Shown in pieces: positions 12,963-27,563 of a stretch of DNA of 64,000 nt (the stretch's first letter is position 1; each line of letters opens with the position of its first letter). The DNA comes from Hydractinia symbiolongicarpus. Lineage: Eukaryota > Cnidaria > Hydrozoa > Anthoathecata > Hydractiniidae. The notes under the pieces were generated by a model. It was not told the origin of the DNA. It did not search any database and saw only the letters and a list, made by a program, of their open reading frames with translations. The stretch lies in NCBI RefSeq assembly GCF_029227915.1, contig NC_079879.1, positions 1 to 64,000 on the forward strand. The letters run 5' to 3'. Made by a program: the position numbers and the translations under genes.

Positions 12963-15900
12963 TTATTTTTTCACCACTAAAACGCATGAGACTTGTAGTT
13001 TTCAAAAATAATTTCATTTTTGATGAGACGCTGAATAAAAGGAGTTTAATCGCCGGCAAACGAAAACCCGCGATTTGCCCTAAATCCCGGGCTTAACCCG
13101 TATAGTCGAATGTATACAAAGAAAGTAAACTGGGAGTAAACTCATTTCCCGAACGATTTTTTAAATTAATTTTTATCACTAAAACGCATAAGACTTGTAG
13201 TATTCAAAAACGATTTCATTTTTGATGAGACGCTGAATAAAAGGAGTTTAATCGCCGACAAACGAAAACCCGCAATTTCCCGTAAAACCCGGACTCGGCC
13301 CGTATAGTCAAAAGTATACAAAGAAAGTACCCAGGGAGTAAACTCATTTCCCGAACGATTCTTTAAATTATTTCTTCACCACTAAAACGCATGAGACTTG
13401 TAGTTTTCAAAAATGATTTCATTTTTGATGAGACGCTTAATAAAAGGAGTTTAATCGCCGGCAAACGAACACCTGCGATTTGCCGTAAATCCCGAGCTAG
13501 ACCCGTATAGTCGAATGTGCACAAAGAAAGTAAACTGGGAGTAAACTCATTTCCCGAACGATTTTTTAAATTAATTTTTTACCACTAAAACACATAAGAC
13601 TTTTAGTTTTCAAAAATGATTTCATTTTTGATGAGACGCTGAATAAAAGGAGTTTAATCTCCGGCAAAGGAAAACCCGCGATTTCCCGTAAATCCCGGAC
13701 CCGGCCCGTATAGTCGAATGTGCACAAAGAAAGTAAACTGGGAGTAAACTCATTTCCCGAACGATTTTTTAAATTAATTTTTTACCACTAAAACGCGTAA
13801 GACTTTTAGTTTTCAAAAATGATTTCATTTTTGATGAGACGCTGAATAAAATTAGTTTAATCTCCGACAAAGAAAAACCTGCGATTTCCCGTAAATCCCG
13901 GACCCGGCCCGTATAGTCGAAAGTATACAAAGAAAGTACGCGGGGAGTAAACTCATTTTCCGAAGGATTCTTTAAATTATTTTTTCACCACTAAAACGCA
14001 TGAGACTTGTAGTTTTCAAAAATGATTTTATTTTTGATGAGACGCTGAATAAAAAAAGTTTAATTGTCGGCGAACGAAAACCCGCGATTTCCCATAAATC
14101 CCGGGCTTGGCCCGTATAGTCGAATGTATACAAAGAAAGTACCCAGGAAGTAAAATCATTTCCCGAACGATTTTTTAAATTCTTTTTTTACCACTAAGAC
14201 GCATGAGACTTGTAGTTTTCAAAAATGATTTCATTTTTGATGAGACGCTGAATAAAAGGAGTTTAATCGCCGGCAAACGAAAACCCGCGATTTCCCGTAA
14301 TCCCAGACTCGCCCGTATAGTCAAAAGTATACAAAGAAATTACCCAGGGTGTAAACTCATTTCCCAAACGATTCTTTAAATTATTTTTTCACCACTAAAA
14401 CGCATGAGACTTGTAGTTTTCAAAAATGATTTCATTTTTGATGAGACGCTGAATAAAAGGAGTTTAATCGCTGGCAAACGAAAACCCGGGAATTCCCGTA
14501 AATCCCCGGCTTCACCCGTATACTCGAATGTATACATAGAAAGTAAACTGGGAGTAAACTCATTTCCCGAACGATTTTTTAAATTAATTTTTTACCACTA
14601 AAACACATAAGACTTGTATTTTTCAAAAATGATTTCGTTTTTGATGAAACGCTGAATAAAAGGAGTTTAATCGCCGGCAAACGAAAAACCGTGATTTCCC
14701 GAAAGTCCCGGGCTTGGCCGTATAGTCGAATGTATACAAAGAAAATACCCAGGGAGTAAACTTATTTCCCAAACGATTTTTTAAATTATTTCTTTACCAC
14801 TAAAACGCATGAGACTTGTAGTTTTCAAAAATGATTTCATTTTTGATGAGACGTTGAATAAAAGGAGTTTATTCGCCGGCAAACGAAAACCCGCGATTTG
14901 CCCTAAATCCCGGGCTTGACCCGTATAGTCGAATGTATACAAAGAAAGTACCCAGGGAGTAAACTCATTTCCCGAACGATTCTTTAAATTATTATTTCAC
15001 CACCAAAACCCATGAGACTTGTAGTTTTCAAAAATGATTTCATTTTTGATGAGGCGCTGAAGAAAAGGAGTTTAATCGCCGGCAAACGAAAACCCGCGAT
15101 TTGCTGTAAATCCCGAGCTTGACCCGTATAGTCGAATGTACACAAAGAAAGTAAACTGGGAGTAAACTCATTTCCCGAACGATTTTTTAAATTAACTTTT
15201 TACCACTAAAACGCGTAAGACTTGTAGTTTTCAAAAATGATTTCATTTTTGATGAGACGCTGAATAAAAGGAGTTTAATCTCCGGCAAAGGAAAACCCGC
15301 GATTTCCCGTAAATCCCGGACCCGGCCCGTATAGTCAAAAGTATACAAAGAAAGTACGCGGGGAGTAAACTCATTTCCCGAAGGATTCTTTAAATTATTT
15401 TTTCACCACTAAAACGCATGAGACTTGTAGTTTTCAAAAATGATTTCATTTTTGATGAGACGCTGAATAAAAGGAGTTTAATCGCCGGCAAACGAAAACA
15501 CGGGAATTCCCGTAAATCCCGGGCTTCACCCGTATGGTCGAATGTATACAAAGAAAGTAAACTGGGAGTAAACTCATTTCCCGAACGATTTTTTAAATTA
15601 ATTTTTTACCACTAAAACACATAAGACTTGTAGTTTTCAAAATTGATTTCATTTTTGATGAGACGCTGAATAAAAGGAGTTTAATCGCCGGCAAAGGAAA
15701 ACCCGCGATTTCCCGTAAATCCCGGACCCGGCCCGTATAGTCAAAAGTATACAAAGAAAGTACGCGGGGAGTAAACTCATTTCCCGAAGGATTCTTTAAA
15801 TTATTTTTTCACCACTAAAACGCATGAGACTTGTAGTTTTCAAAAATGATTTCATTTTTGATGAGACGCTGAATAAAAGGAGTTTAATCGCCGGCAAACG

Positions 15901-16332
15901 AAAACACGGGAATTCCCGTAAATCCCGGGCTTCACCCGTATGGTCGAATGTATACAAAGAAAGTAAACTGGGAGTAAACTCATTTCCCGAACGATTTTTT
16001 AAATTAATTTTTTACCACTAAAACACATAAGACTTGTAGTTTTCAAAAATGATTTCATTTTTGATGAGACGCTGAATAAAAGGAGTTTAATCGCCGGCAA
16101 ACGAAAACCCGAAATTTCTCGTAAATCCCGTACTCGGCCCGTATAGTCAAAAGTATACAAAGAAAGTACCCAGGGAGTAAACTCATTTCCCGAACGATTC
16201 TTTAAATTATTTTTTCACCACTAAAACGCATGAGACTTGTAGTTTTCAAAAATGATTTCATTTTTGATGAGACGCTGAATAAAAGGAGTTTAATCTCCGG
16301 CAAAGGAAAACCCGCGATTTCCCGTAAATCCC
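12963..16332 (+). repeat. 26-monomer HOR, copy 2 (partial)
   Basis: Matches copy 1 from about 7,690 until about 16,332. At that point copy 1 switches to CCCGGGCTTGG while this copy keeps CCCGGACCCGG. Beyond it the array enters the long HOR. The copies differ by scattered single-base changes only. Confidence 0.85.
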
Positions 16333-16404
16333 GGACCCGGCCCGTATAGTCAAAAGTATACAAAGAAAGTACGCAGGGAGTAAACTCATTTCCCGAAGGA
16401 TTCT

Positions 16405-18839
16405 TTAAATTATTTTTTCACCACTATAACGCATGAGACTTGTAGTTTTCAAAAATGATTTCATTTTTGATGAGACGCTGAATAAAAGCAGTTTAATCGC
16501 TGGCAAACGAAAACCCGCGATTTCCCGTAAATCCCGGACTCGGCCCGTATAGTCGAAAGTATACAAAGAAAGTACCCAGGGAGTAAACTCATTTCCCAAA
16601 CGATTCTTTAAATTATTTTTTCACCACTAAAACGCATGAGACTTGTAGTTTTCAAAAATGATTTCATTTTTGATGAGACGCTGAATAAAAGGAGTTTAAT
16701 TGCCGGCAAACGAAAACCCGGGAGTTCCCGTAAATCCAGGGCTTCACCGGTATAGTCGAATGTATACAAAGAAAATAAACTGGGAGTAAACTCATTTCGC
16801 GAACGATTTTTTAAATTAATTTTTTACCAATAAAACGCATAAGACTTGTAGTTTTCAAAAACGATTTCATTCTTGATGAGACGCTGAATAAAAGAAGTTT
16901 AATCGCCAGCAAACGAAAACCCGGGAGTTCCCGTAAATCCCGGGCTTGGCCTGTATAGGCAAATGTATACAAAGAAAGTACCCAGGGAGTAAACTCATTT
17001 CCCGAACGATTTCTTAAATTATTTTTTCGCCACTAAGACGCATGAGACTTGTAGTTTTCAAAAATGATTTCATTTTTCATGAGACGCTGAATAAAAGGAG
17101 TTTAATCGCCGGCAAACGAAAACCCGCAAATTTCCGTAAATCCCGGACTCGGCCCGTATATTCAAAAGTATACAAAGAAAGTACCCAGGGAGTAAACTCA
17201 TTTCCCGAACGATTCTTTAAATCATTTTTCACCACTAAAACGCATGAGACTTGTAGTTTTCAAAAATGATTTCGTTATTGATGAGACGCTGAATAAAAGG
17301 AGTTTAATCTCCGGCAAAGGAAAACCCGCGATTTCCCGTAAATCCCGGACCCGGCCCGTATAGTCAAAAGTATACAAAGAAAGTACGCGGGGAGTAAACT
17401 CATTTCCCGAAGGATTCTTTAAATTATTTTTTCACCACTATAACGCATGAGACTTGTAGTTTTCAAAAATGATTTCATTTTTGATGAGACGCTGAATAAA
17501 AGAAGTTTAATTGCCGGCATACGAAAACCCGCGATTTCCTGTAAATCCAGGGCTTCACCGGTATAGTCGAATGTATACAAAGAAAGTACCCAGGGAGTAA
17601 AATCATTTCCCGAACGATTTTTTAAATTAATTTTTTACCAATAAAACGCATAAGACTTGTAGTTTTCAAAAACGATTTCATTCTTGATGAGACGCTGAAT
17701 AAAAGAAGTTTAATCGCCGGCAAACGAAAACCCGGGAGTTCCCGTAAATCCCGGGCTTGGCCTGTATAGGCAAATGTATACAAAGAGAGTACCCAGGGAG
17801 TAAACTCATTTCCCGAACGATTTTTTAAATTATTTTTTCGCCACTAAGACGCATGAGACTTGTAGTTTTCAAAAATGATTTCATTTTTGATGAGACGCTG
17901 AATAAAAGGAGTTTAATCGCCGGCAAACGAAAACCCGAAATTTCCCGTAAATCCCGTACTCGGCCCGTATAGTCAAAAGTATACAAAGAAAGTACCCAGG
18001 GAGTAAACTCATTTCCCGAACGATTCTTTAAATTATTTTTTCACCACTAAAACGCATGAGACTTGTAGTTTTCAAAAATGATTTCATTTTTGATGAGACG
18101 CTGAATAAAAGGAGTTTAATCTCCGGCAAAGGAAAACCCGCGATTTCCCGTAAATCCCGGACCCGGCCCGTATAGTCAAAAGTATACAAAGAAAGTACGC
18201 AGGGAGTAAACTCATTTCCCGAAGGATTCTTTAAATTATTTTTTCACCACTATAACGCATGAGACTTGTAGTTTTCAAAAATGATTTCATTTTTGATGAG
18301 ACGCTGAATAAAAGAAGTTTAATTGCCGGCAAACGAAAACCCGCGATTTCCTGTAAATCCCGGGCTTGGCCCGTATAGTCGAATGTATACAAAGAAAATA
18401 CCCAGGGAGTAAAATCATTTCCCGAACGATTTTTTAAATTATATTTTCACCACTAAAACGCATGAGACTTGTAGTTTTCAAAAATGATTTCATTTTTGAT
18501 GAGACGCTGAATAAAAGCAGTTTAATCGCCGGCAAACGAAAACCCGCGATTTCCCGTAAATCCCGGACTCGGCCCGTATAGTCGAAAGTATACAAAGAAA
18601 GTACCCAGGGAGTAAACTCATTTCCCGAAGGATTCTTTAAATTATTTTTTCACCACTATAACGCATGAGACTTGTAGTTTTCAAAAATGATTTCATTTTT
18701 GATGAGACGCTGAATAAAAGAAGTTTAATTGCCGGCAAACGAAAACCCGCGATTTCCTGTAAATCCCGGGCTTGGCCCGTATAGTCGAATGTATACAAAG
18801 AAAGTACCCAGGGAGTAAAATCATTTCCCGAACGATTTT
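16405..18839 (+). repeat. Long HOR, left partial copy
   Basis: The monomer at 16,405-16,599 (ACTATAACGC start with AAGCAGTTTAATCGCTGG) recurs at 20,463 and 29,187. The monomers after it follow the long-HOR order: CCAGGGCTTCACCGG, GGCCTGTATAGGC, CGCAAATTTCCG, GTTATTGATGAG and GCATACGAAAACC. It is an incomplete copy. Confidence 0.8.
16920..16944. repeat. Second intra-monomer inverted repeat (CCCGGGA / TCCCGGG)
   Basis: In monomers carrying the GGGAGTTCCCG variant, CCCGGGA (16,920-16,926) and TCCCGGG (16,938-16,944) form 7 bp arms around an 11 bp spacer. Many other monomers have CCCGCGATTTCCCG at this place and lack the symmetry, so it is a feature of a monomer subtype. Confidence 0.7.
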
Positions 18840-21800
18840 TTAAATTATATTTTCACCACTAAAACGCATGAGACTTGTAGTTTTCAAAAATGATTTCATT
18901 TTTGATGAGACGCTGAATAAAAGCAGTTTAATCGCCGGCAAACGAAAACCCGCGATTTCCCGTAAATCCCGGACTCGGCCCGTATAGTCGAAAGTATACA
19001 AAGAAAGTACCCAGGGAGTAAACTCATTTCCCAAACGATTCTTTAAATTATTTTTTCACCACTAAAACGCATGAGACTTGTAGTTTTCAAAAATGATTTC
19101 ATTTTTGATGAGACGCTGAATAAAAGGAGTTTAATTGCCGGCAAACGAAAACCCGGGAGTTCCCGTAAATCCAGGGCTTCACCGGTATAGTCGAATGTAT
19201 ACAAAGAAAATAAACTGGGAGTAAACTCATTTCGCGAACGATTTTTTAAATTAATTTTTTACCAATAAAACGCATAAGACTTGTAGTTTTCAAAAACGAT
19301 TTCATTCTTGATGAGACGCTGAATAAAAGAAGTTTAATCGCCAGCAAACGAAAACCCGGGAGTTCCCGTAAATCCCGGGCTTGGCCTGTATAGGCAAATG
19401 TATACAAAGAAAGTACCCAGGGAGTAAACTCATTTCCCGAACGATTTCTTAAATTATTTTTTCGCCACTAAGACGCATGAGACTTGTAGTTTTCAAAAAT
19501 GATTTCATTTTTCATGAGACGCTGAATAAAAGGAGTTTAATCGCCGGCAAACGAAAACCCGCAAATTTCCGTAAATCCCGGACTCGGCCCGTATAGTCAA
19601 AAGTATACAAAGAAAGTACCCAGGGAGTAAACTCATTTCCCGAACGATTCTTTAAATCATTTTTCACCACTAAATCGCATGAGACTTGTAGTTTTCAAAA
19701 ATGATTTCGTTATTGATGAGACGCTGAATAAAAGGAGTTTAATCTCCGGCAAAGGAAAACCCGCGATTTCCCGTAAATCCCGGACCCGGCCCGTATAGTC
19801 AAAAGTATACAAAGAAAGTACGCGGGGAGTAAACTCATTTCCCGAAGGATTCTTTAAATTATTTTTTCACCACTATAACGCATGAGACTTGTAGTTTTCA
19901 AAAATGATTTCATTTTTGATGAGACGCTGAATAAAAGAAGTTTAATTGCCGGCATACGAAAACCCGCGATTTCCTGTAAATCCAGGGCTTCACGGGTATA
20001 GTCGATTGTATACAAAGAAAGTACCCAGGGAGTAAAATCATTTCCCGAACGATTTTTTAAATTAATTTTTTACCAATAAAACGCATAAGACTTGTAGTTT
20101 TCAAAAACGATTTCATTCTTGATGAGACGCTGAATAAAAGAAGTTTAATCGCCGGCAAACGAAAACCCGGGAGTTCCCGTAAATCCCGGGCTTGGCCTGT
20201 ATAGGCAAATGTATACAAAGAGAGTACCCAGGGAGTAAACTCATTTCCCGAACGATTTTTTAAATTATTTTTTCGCCACTAAGGCGCATGAGACTTGTAG
20301 TTTTCAAAAATGATTTCATTTTTGATGAGACGCTGAATAAAAGGAGTTTATTCGCCGGCAAACGAAAACCCGAAATTTCCCGTAAATCCCGTACTCGGCC
20401 CGTATAGTCAAAAGTATACAAAGAAAGTACGCAGGGAGTAAACTCATTTCCCGAAGGATTCTTTAAATTATTTTTTCACCACTATAACGCATGAGACTTG
20501 TAGTTTTCAAAAATGATTTCATTTTTGATGAGACGCTGAATAAAAGCAGTTTAATCGCTGGCAAACGAAAACCCGCGATTTCCCGTAAATCCCGGACTCG
20601 GCCCGTATAGTCGAAAGTATACAAAGAAAGTACCCAGGGAGTAAACTCATTTCCCAAACGATTCTTTAAATTATTTCTTCACCACTAAAACGCATGAGAC
20701 TTGTAGTTTTCAAAAATGATTTCATTTTTGATGAGACGCTGAATAAAAGGAGTTTAATTGCCGGCAAACGAAAACCCGGGAGTTCCCGTAAATCCAGGGC
20801 TTCACCGGTATAGTCGAATGTATACAAAGAAAATAAACTGGGAGTAAACTCATTTCGCGAACGATTTTTTAAATTAATTTTTTACCAATAAAACGCATAA
20901 GACTTGTAGTTTTCAAAAACGATTTCATTCTTGATGAGACGCTGAATAAAAGAAGTTTAATCGCCAGCAAACGAAAACCCGGGAGTTCCCGTAAATCCCG
21001 GGCTTGGCCTGTATAGGCAAATGTATACAAAGAAAGTACCCAGGGAGTAAACTCATTTCCCGAACGATTTCTTAAATTATTTTTTCGCCACTAAGACGCA
21101 TGAGACTTGTAGTTTTCAAAAATGATTTCATTTTTCATGAGACGCTGAATAAAAGGAGTTTAATCGCCGGCAAACGAAAACCCGCAAATTTCCGTAAATC
21201 CCGGACTCGGCCCGTATAGTCAAAAGTATACAAAGAAAGTACCCAGGGAGTAAACTCATTTCCCGAACGATTCTTTAAATCATTTTTCACCACTAAAACG
21301 CATGAGACTTGTAGTTTTCAAAAATGATTTCGTTATTGATGAGACGCTGAATAAAAGGAGTTTAATCTCCGGCAAAGGAAAACCCGCGATTTCCCGTAAA
21401 TCCCGGACCCGGCCCGTATAGTCAAAAGTATACAAAGAAAGTACGCGGGGAGTAAACTCATTTCCCGAAGGATTCTTTAAATTATTTTTTCACCACTATA
21501 ACGCATGAGACTTGTAGTTTTCAAAAATGATTTCATTTTTGATGAGACGCTGAATAAAAGAAGTTTAATTGCCGGCATACGAAAACCCGGGAGTTCCCGT
21601 AAATCCCGGGCTTGGCCTGTATAGGCAAATGTATACAAAGAGAGTACCCAGGGAGTAAACTCATTTCCCGAACGATTTTTTAAATTATTTTTTCGCCACT
21701 AAGACGCATGAGACTTGTAGTTTTCAAAAATGATTTCATTTTTGATGAGACGCTGAATAAAAGGAGTTTAATCGCCGGCAAACGAAAACCCGAAATTTCC

Positions 21801-24800
21801 CGTAAATCCCGTACTCGGCCCGTATAGTCAAAAGTATACAAAGAAAGTACCCAGGGAGTAAACTCATTTCCCGAACGATTCTTTAAATTATTTTTTCACC
21901 ACTAAAACGCATGAGACTTGTAGTTTTCAAAAATGATTTCATTTTTGACGAGACGCTGAATAAAAGGAGTTTAATCTCCGGCAAAGGAAAACCCGCGATT
22001 TCCCGTAAATCCCGGACCCGGCCCGTATAGTCAAAAGTATACAAAGAAAGTACGCAGGGAGTAAACTCATTTCCCGAAGGATTCTTTAAATTATTTTTTC
22101 ACCACTATAACGCATGAGACTTGTAGTTTTCAAAAATGATTTCATTTTTGATGAGACGCTGAATAAAAGAAGTTTAATTGCCGGCAAACGAAAACCCGGG
22201 AGTTCCCGTAAATCCAGGGCTTCACCGGTATAGTCGAATGTATACAAAGAAAATAAACTGGGAGTAAACTCATTTCGCGAACGATTTTTTAAATTAATTT
22301 TTTACCAATAAAACGCATAAGACTTGTAGTTTTCAAAAACGATTTCATTCTTGATGAGACGCTGAATAAAAGAAGTTTAATCGCCAGCAAACGAAAACCC
22401 GGGAGTTCCCGTAAATCCCGGGCTTGGCCTGTATAGGCAAATGTATACAAAGAAAGTACCCAGGGAGTAAACTCATTTCCCGAACGATTTCTTAAATTAT
22501 TTTTTCGCCACTAAGACGCATGAGACTTGTAGTTTTCAAAAATGATTTCATTTTTCATGAGACGCTGAATAAAAGGAGTTTAATCGCCGGCAAACGAAAA
22601 CCCGCAAATTTCCGTAAATCCCGGACTCGGCCCGTATAGTCAAAAGTATACAAAGAAAGTACCCAGGGAGTAAACTCATTTCCCGAACGATTCTTTAAAT
22701 CATTTTTCACCACTAAAACGCATGAGACTTGTAGTTTTCAAAAATGATTTCGTTATTGATGAGACGCTGAATAAAAGGAGTTTAATCTCCGGCAAAGGAA
22801 AACCCGCGATTTCCCGTAAATCCCGGACCCGGCCCGTATAGTCAAAAGTATACAAAGAAAGTACGCGGGGAGTAAACCCATTTCCCGAAGGATTCTTTAA
22901 ATTATTTTTTCACCACTATAACGCATGAGACTTGTAGTTTTCAAAAATGATTTCATTTTTGATGAGACGCTGAATAAAAGAAGTTTAATTGCCGGCATAC
23001 GAAAACCCGCGATTTCCTGTAAATCCAGGGCTTCACCGGTATAGTCGATTGTATACAAAGAAAGTACCCAGGGAGTAAAATCATTTCCCGAACGATTTTT
23101 TAAATTAATTTTTTACCAATAAAACGCATAAGACTTGTAGTTTTCAAAAACGATTTCATTCTTGATGAGACGCTGAATAAAAGAAGTTTAATCGCCGGCA
23201 AACGAAAACCCGGGAGTTCCCGTAAATCCCGGGCTTGGCCTGTATAGGCAAATGTATACAAAGAGAGTACCCAGGGAGTAAACTCATTTCCCGAACGATT
23301 TTTTAAATTATTTTTTCGCCACTAAGACGCATGAGACTTGTAGTTTTCAAAAATGATTTCATTTTTGATGAGACGCTGAATAAAAGGAGTTTAATCGCCG
23401 GCAAACGAAAACCCGAAATTTCCCGTAAATCCCGTACTCGGCCCGTATAGTCAAAAGTATACAAAGAAAGTACCCAGGGAGTAAACTCATTTCCCGAACG
23501 ATTCTTTAAATTATTTTTTCACCACTAAAACGCATGAGACTTGTAGTTTTCAAAAATGATTTCATTTTTGATGAGACGCTGAATAAAAGGAGTTTAATCT
23601 CCGGCAAAGGAAAACCCGCGATTTCCCGTAAATCCCGGACCCGGCCCGTATAGTCAAAAGTATACAAAGAAAGTACGCAGGGAGTAAACTCATTTCCCGA
23701 AGGATTCTTTAAATTATTTTTTCACCACTATAACGCATGAGACTTGTAGTTTTCAAAAATGATTTCATTTTTGATGAGACGCTGAATAAAAGAAGTTTAA
23801 TTGCCGGCAAACGAAAACCCGCGATTTCCTGTAAATCCCGGGCTTGGCCCGTATAGTCGAATGTATACAAAGAAAGTACCCAGGGAGTAAAATCATTTCC
23901 CGAACGATTTTTTAAATTATATTTTCACCACTAAAACGCATGAGACTTGTAGTTTTCAAAAATGATTTTATTTTTGATGAGACGCTGAATAAAAGCAGTT
24001 TAATCGCCGGCAAACGAAAACCCGCGATTTCCCGTAAATCCCGGACTCGGCCCGTATAGTCGAAAGTATACAAAGAAAGTACCCAGGGAGTAAACTCATT
24101 TCCCAAACGATTCTTTAAATTATTTTTTCACCACTAAAACGCATGAGACTTGTAGTTTTCAAAAATGATTTCATTTTTGATGAGACGCTGAATAAAAGGA
24201 GTTTAATTGCCGGCAAACGAAAACCCGGGAGTTCCCGTAAATCCAGGGCTTCACCGGTATAGTCGAATGTATACAAAGAAAATAAACTGGGAGTAAACTC
24301 ATTTCGCGAACGATTTTTTAAATTAATTTTTTACCAATAAAACGCATAAGACTTGTAGTTTTCAAAAACGATTTCATTCTTGATGAGACGCTGAATAAAA
24401 AAAGTTTAATCGCCAGCAAACGAAAACCCGGGAGTTCCCGTAAATCCCGGGCTTGGCCTGTATAGGCAAATGTATACAAAGAAAGTACCCAGGGAGTAAA
24501 CTCATTTCCCGAACGATTTGTTTAATTATTTTTTCGCCACTAAGACGCATGAGACTTGTAGTTTTCAAAAATGATTTCATTTTTCATGAGACGCTGAATA
24601 AAAGGAGTTTAATCGCCGGCAAACGAAAACCCGCAAATTTCCGTAAATCCCGGACTCGGCCCGTATAGTCAAAAGTATACAAAGAAAGTACCCAGGGAGT
24701 AAACTCATTTCCCGAACGATTCTTTAAATCATTTTTCACCACTAAAACGCATGAGACTTGTAGTTTTCAAAAATGATTTCGTTATTGATGAGACGCTGAA

Positions 24801-27563
24801 TAAAAGGAGTTTAATCTCCGGCAAAGGAAAACCCGCGATTTCCCGTAAATCCCGGACCCGGCCCGTATAGTCAAAAGTATACAAAGAAAGTACGCAGGGA
24901 GTAAACTCATTTCCCGAAGGATTCTTTAAATTATTTTTTCACCACTATAACGCATGAGACTTGTAGTTTTCAAAAATGATTTCATTTTTGATGAGACGCT
25001 GAATAAAAGAAGTTTAATTGCCGGCAAACGAAAACCCGCGATTTCCTGTAAATCCCGGGCTTGGCCCGTATAGTCGAATGTATACAAAGAAAGTACCCAG
25101 GGAGTAAAATCATTTCCCGAACGATTTTTTAAATTATATTTTCACCACTAAAACGCATGAGACTTGTAGTTTTCAAAAATGATTTCATTTTTGATGAGAC
25201 GCTGAATAAAAGCAGTTTAATCGCCGGCAAACGAAAACCCGCGATTTCCCGTAAATCCCGGACTCGGCCCGTATAGTCGAAAGTATACAAAGAAAGTACC
25301 CAGGGAGTAAACTCATTTCCCAAACGATTCTTTAAATTCTTTTTTCACCACTAAAACGCATGAGACTTGTAGTTTTCAAAAATGATTTCATTTTTGATGA
25401 GACGCTGAATAAAAGGAGTTTAATTGCCGGCAAACGAAAACCCGGGAGTTCCCGTAAATCCAGGGCTTCACCGGTATAGTCGAATGTATACAAAGAAAAT
25501 AAACTGTGAGTAAACTCATTTCGCGAACGATTTTTTAAATTAATTTTTTACCAATAAAACGCATAAGACTTGTAGTTTTCAAAAACGATTTCATTCTTGA
25601 TGAGACGCTGAATAAAAGAAGTTTAATCGCCAGCAAACGAAAACCCGGGAGTTCCCGTAAATCCCGGGCTTGGCCTGTATAGGCAAATGTATACAAAGAA
25701 AGTACCCAGGGAGTAAACTCATTTCCCGAACGATTTCTTTAATTATTTTTTCGCCACTAAGACGCATGAGACTTGTAGTTTTCAAAAATGATTTCATTTT
25801 TCATGAGACGCTGAATAAAAGGAGTTTAATCGCCGGCAAACGAAAACCCGCAAATTTCCGTAAATCCCGGACTCGGCCCGTATAGTCAAAAGTATACAAA
25901 GAAAGTACCCAGGGAGTAAACTCATTTCCCGAACGATTCTTTAAATCATTTTTCACCACTAAAACGCATGAGACTTGTAGTTTTCAAAAATGATTTCGTT
26001 ATTGATGAGACGCTGAATAAAAGGAGTTTAATCTCCGGCAAAGGAAAACCCGCGATTTCCCGTAAATCCCGGACCCGGCCCGTATAGTCAAAAGTATACA
26101 AAGAAAGTACGCGGGGAGTAAACTCATTTCCCGAAGGATTCTTTAAATTATTTTTTCACCACTATAACGCATGAGACTTGTAGTTTTCAAAAATGATTTC
26201 ATTTTTGATGAGACGCTGAATAAAAGAAGTTTAATTGCCGGCATACGAAAACCCGCGATTTCCTGTAAATCCAGGGCTTCACCGGTATAGTCGAATGTAT
26301 ACAAAGAAAGTACCCAGGGAGTAAAATCATTTCCCGAACGATTTTTTAAATTAATTTTTTACCAATAAAACGCATAAGACTTGTAGTTTTCAAAAACGAT
26401 TTCATTCTTGATGAGACGCTGAATAAAAGAAGTTTAATCGCCGGCAAACGAAAACCCGGGAGTTCCCGTAAATCCCGGGCTTGGCCTGTATAGGCAAATG
26501 TATACAAAGAGAGTACCCAGGGAGTAAACTCATTTCCCGAACGATTTTTTAAATTATTTTTTCGCCACTAAGACGCATGAGACTTGTAGTTTTCAAAAAT
26601 GATTTCATTTTTGATGAGACGCTGAATAAAAGGAGTTTAATCGCCGGCAAACGAAAACCCGAAATTTCCCGTAAATCCCGTACTCGGCCCGTATAGTCAA
26701 AAGTATACAAAGAAAGTACCCAGGGAGTAAACTCATTTCCCGAACGATTCTTTAAATTATTTTTTCACCACTAAAACGCATGAGACTTGTAGTTTTCAAA
26801 AATGATTTCATTTTTGATGAGACGCTGAATAAAAGGAGTTTAATCTCCGGCAAAGGAAAACCCGCGATTTCCCGTAAATCCCGGACCCGGCCCGTATAGT
26901 CAAAAGTATACAAAGAAAGTACGCAGGGAGTAAACTCATTTCCCGAAGGATTCTTTAAATTATTTTTTCACCACTATAACGCATGAGACTTGTAGTTTTC
27001 AAAAATGATTTCATTTTTGATGAGACGCTGAATAAAAGAAGTTTAATTGCCGGCAAACGAAAACCCGCGATTTCCTGTAAATCCCGGGCTTGGCCCGTAT
27101 AGTCGAATGTATACAAAGAAAGTACCCAGGGAGTAAAATCATTTCCCGAACGATTTTTTAAATTATATTTTCACCACTAAAACGCATGAGACTTGTAGTT
27201 TTCAAAAATGATTTCATTTTTGATGAGACGCTGAATAAAAGCAGTTTAATCGCCGGCAAACGAAAACCCGCGATTTCCCGTAAATCCCGGACTCGGCCCG
27301 TATAGTCGAAAGTATACAAAGAAAGTACCCAGGGAGTAAACTCATTTCCCGAAGGATTCTTTAAATTATTTTTTCACCACTATAACGCATGAGACTTGTA
27401 GTTTTCAAAAATGATTTCATTTTTGATGAGACGCTGAATAAAAGAAGTTTAATTGCCGGCAAACGAAAACCCGCGATTTCCTGTAAATCCCGGGCTTGGC
27501 CCGTATAGTCGAATGTATACAAAGAAAGTACCCAGGGAGTAAAATCATTTCCCGAACGATTTT
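18840..27563 (+). repeat. Long HOR, copy 1 (8,724 bp, ~43 monomers)
   Basis: Markers in this unit at 18,840, 20,463, 23,912, 24,374, 25,129 and 25,591 recur in the same order at 27,564, 29,187, 32,839, 33,301, 34,056 and 34,518. Spacing is 1,623 bp between the first pair in both copies. It is 3,449 bp here against 3,652 bp in copy 2 for the next interval, one monomer fewer because of the hybrid monomer at 21,571-21,600. At the end this copy has two extra monomers (a 406 bp dimer repeated at about 26,950-27,760). Confidence 0.9.
21571..21610 (+). other. Hybrid monomer marking loss of one repeat
   Basis: GCCGGCATACGAAAACCC (the type that normally continues GCGATTTCCTG) continues GGGAGTTCCCG, which normally belongs to the next monomer. 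The matching place in long-HOR copy 2 (about 30,295) has both monomers intact, and the copy 1 interval is exactly 203 bp shorter. Confidence 0.85.
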
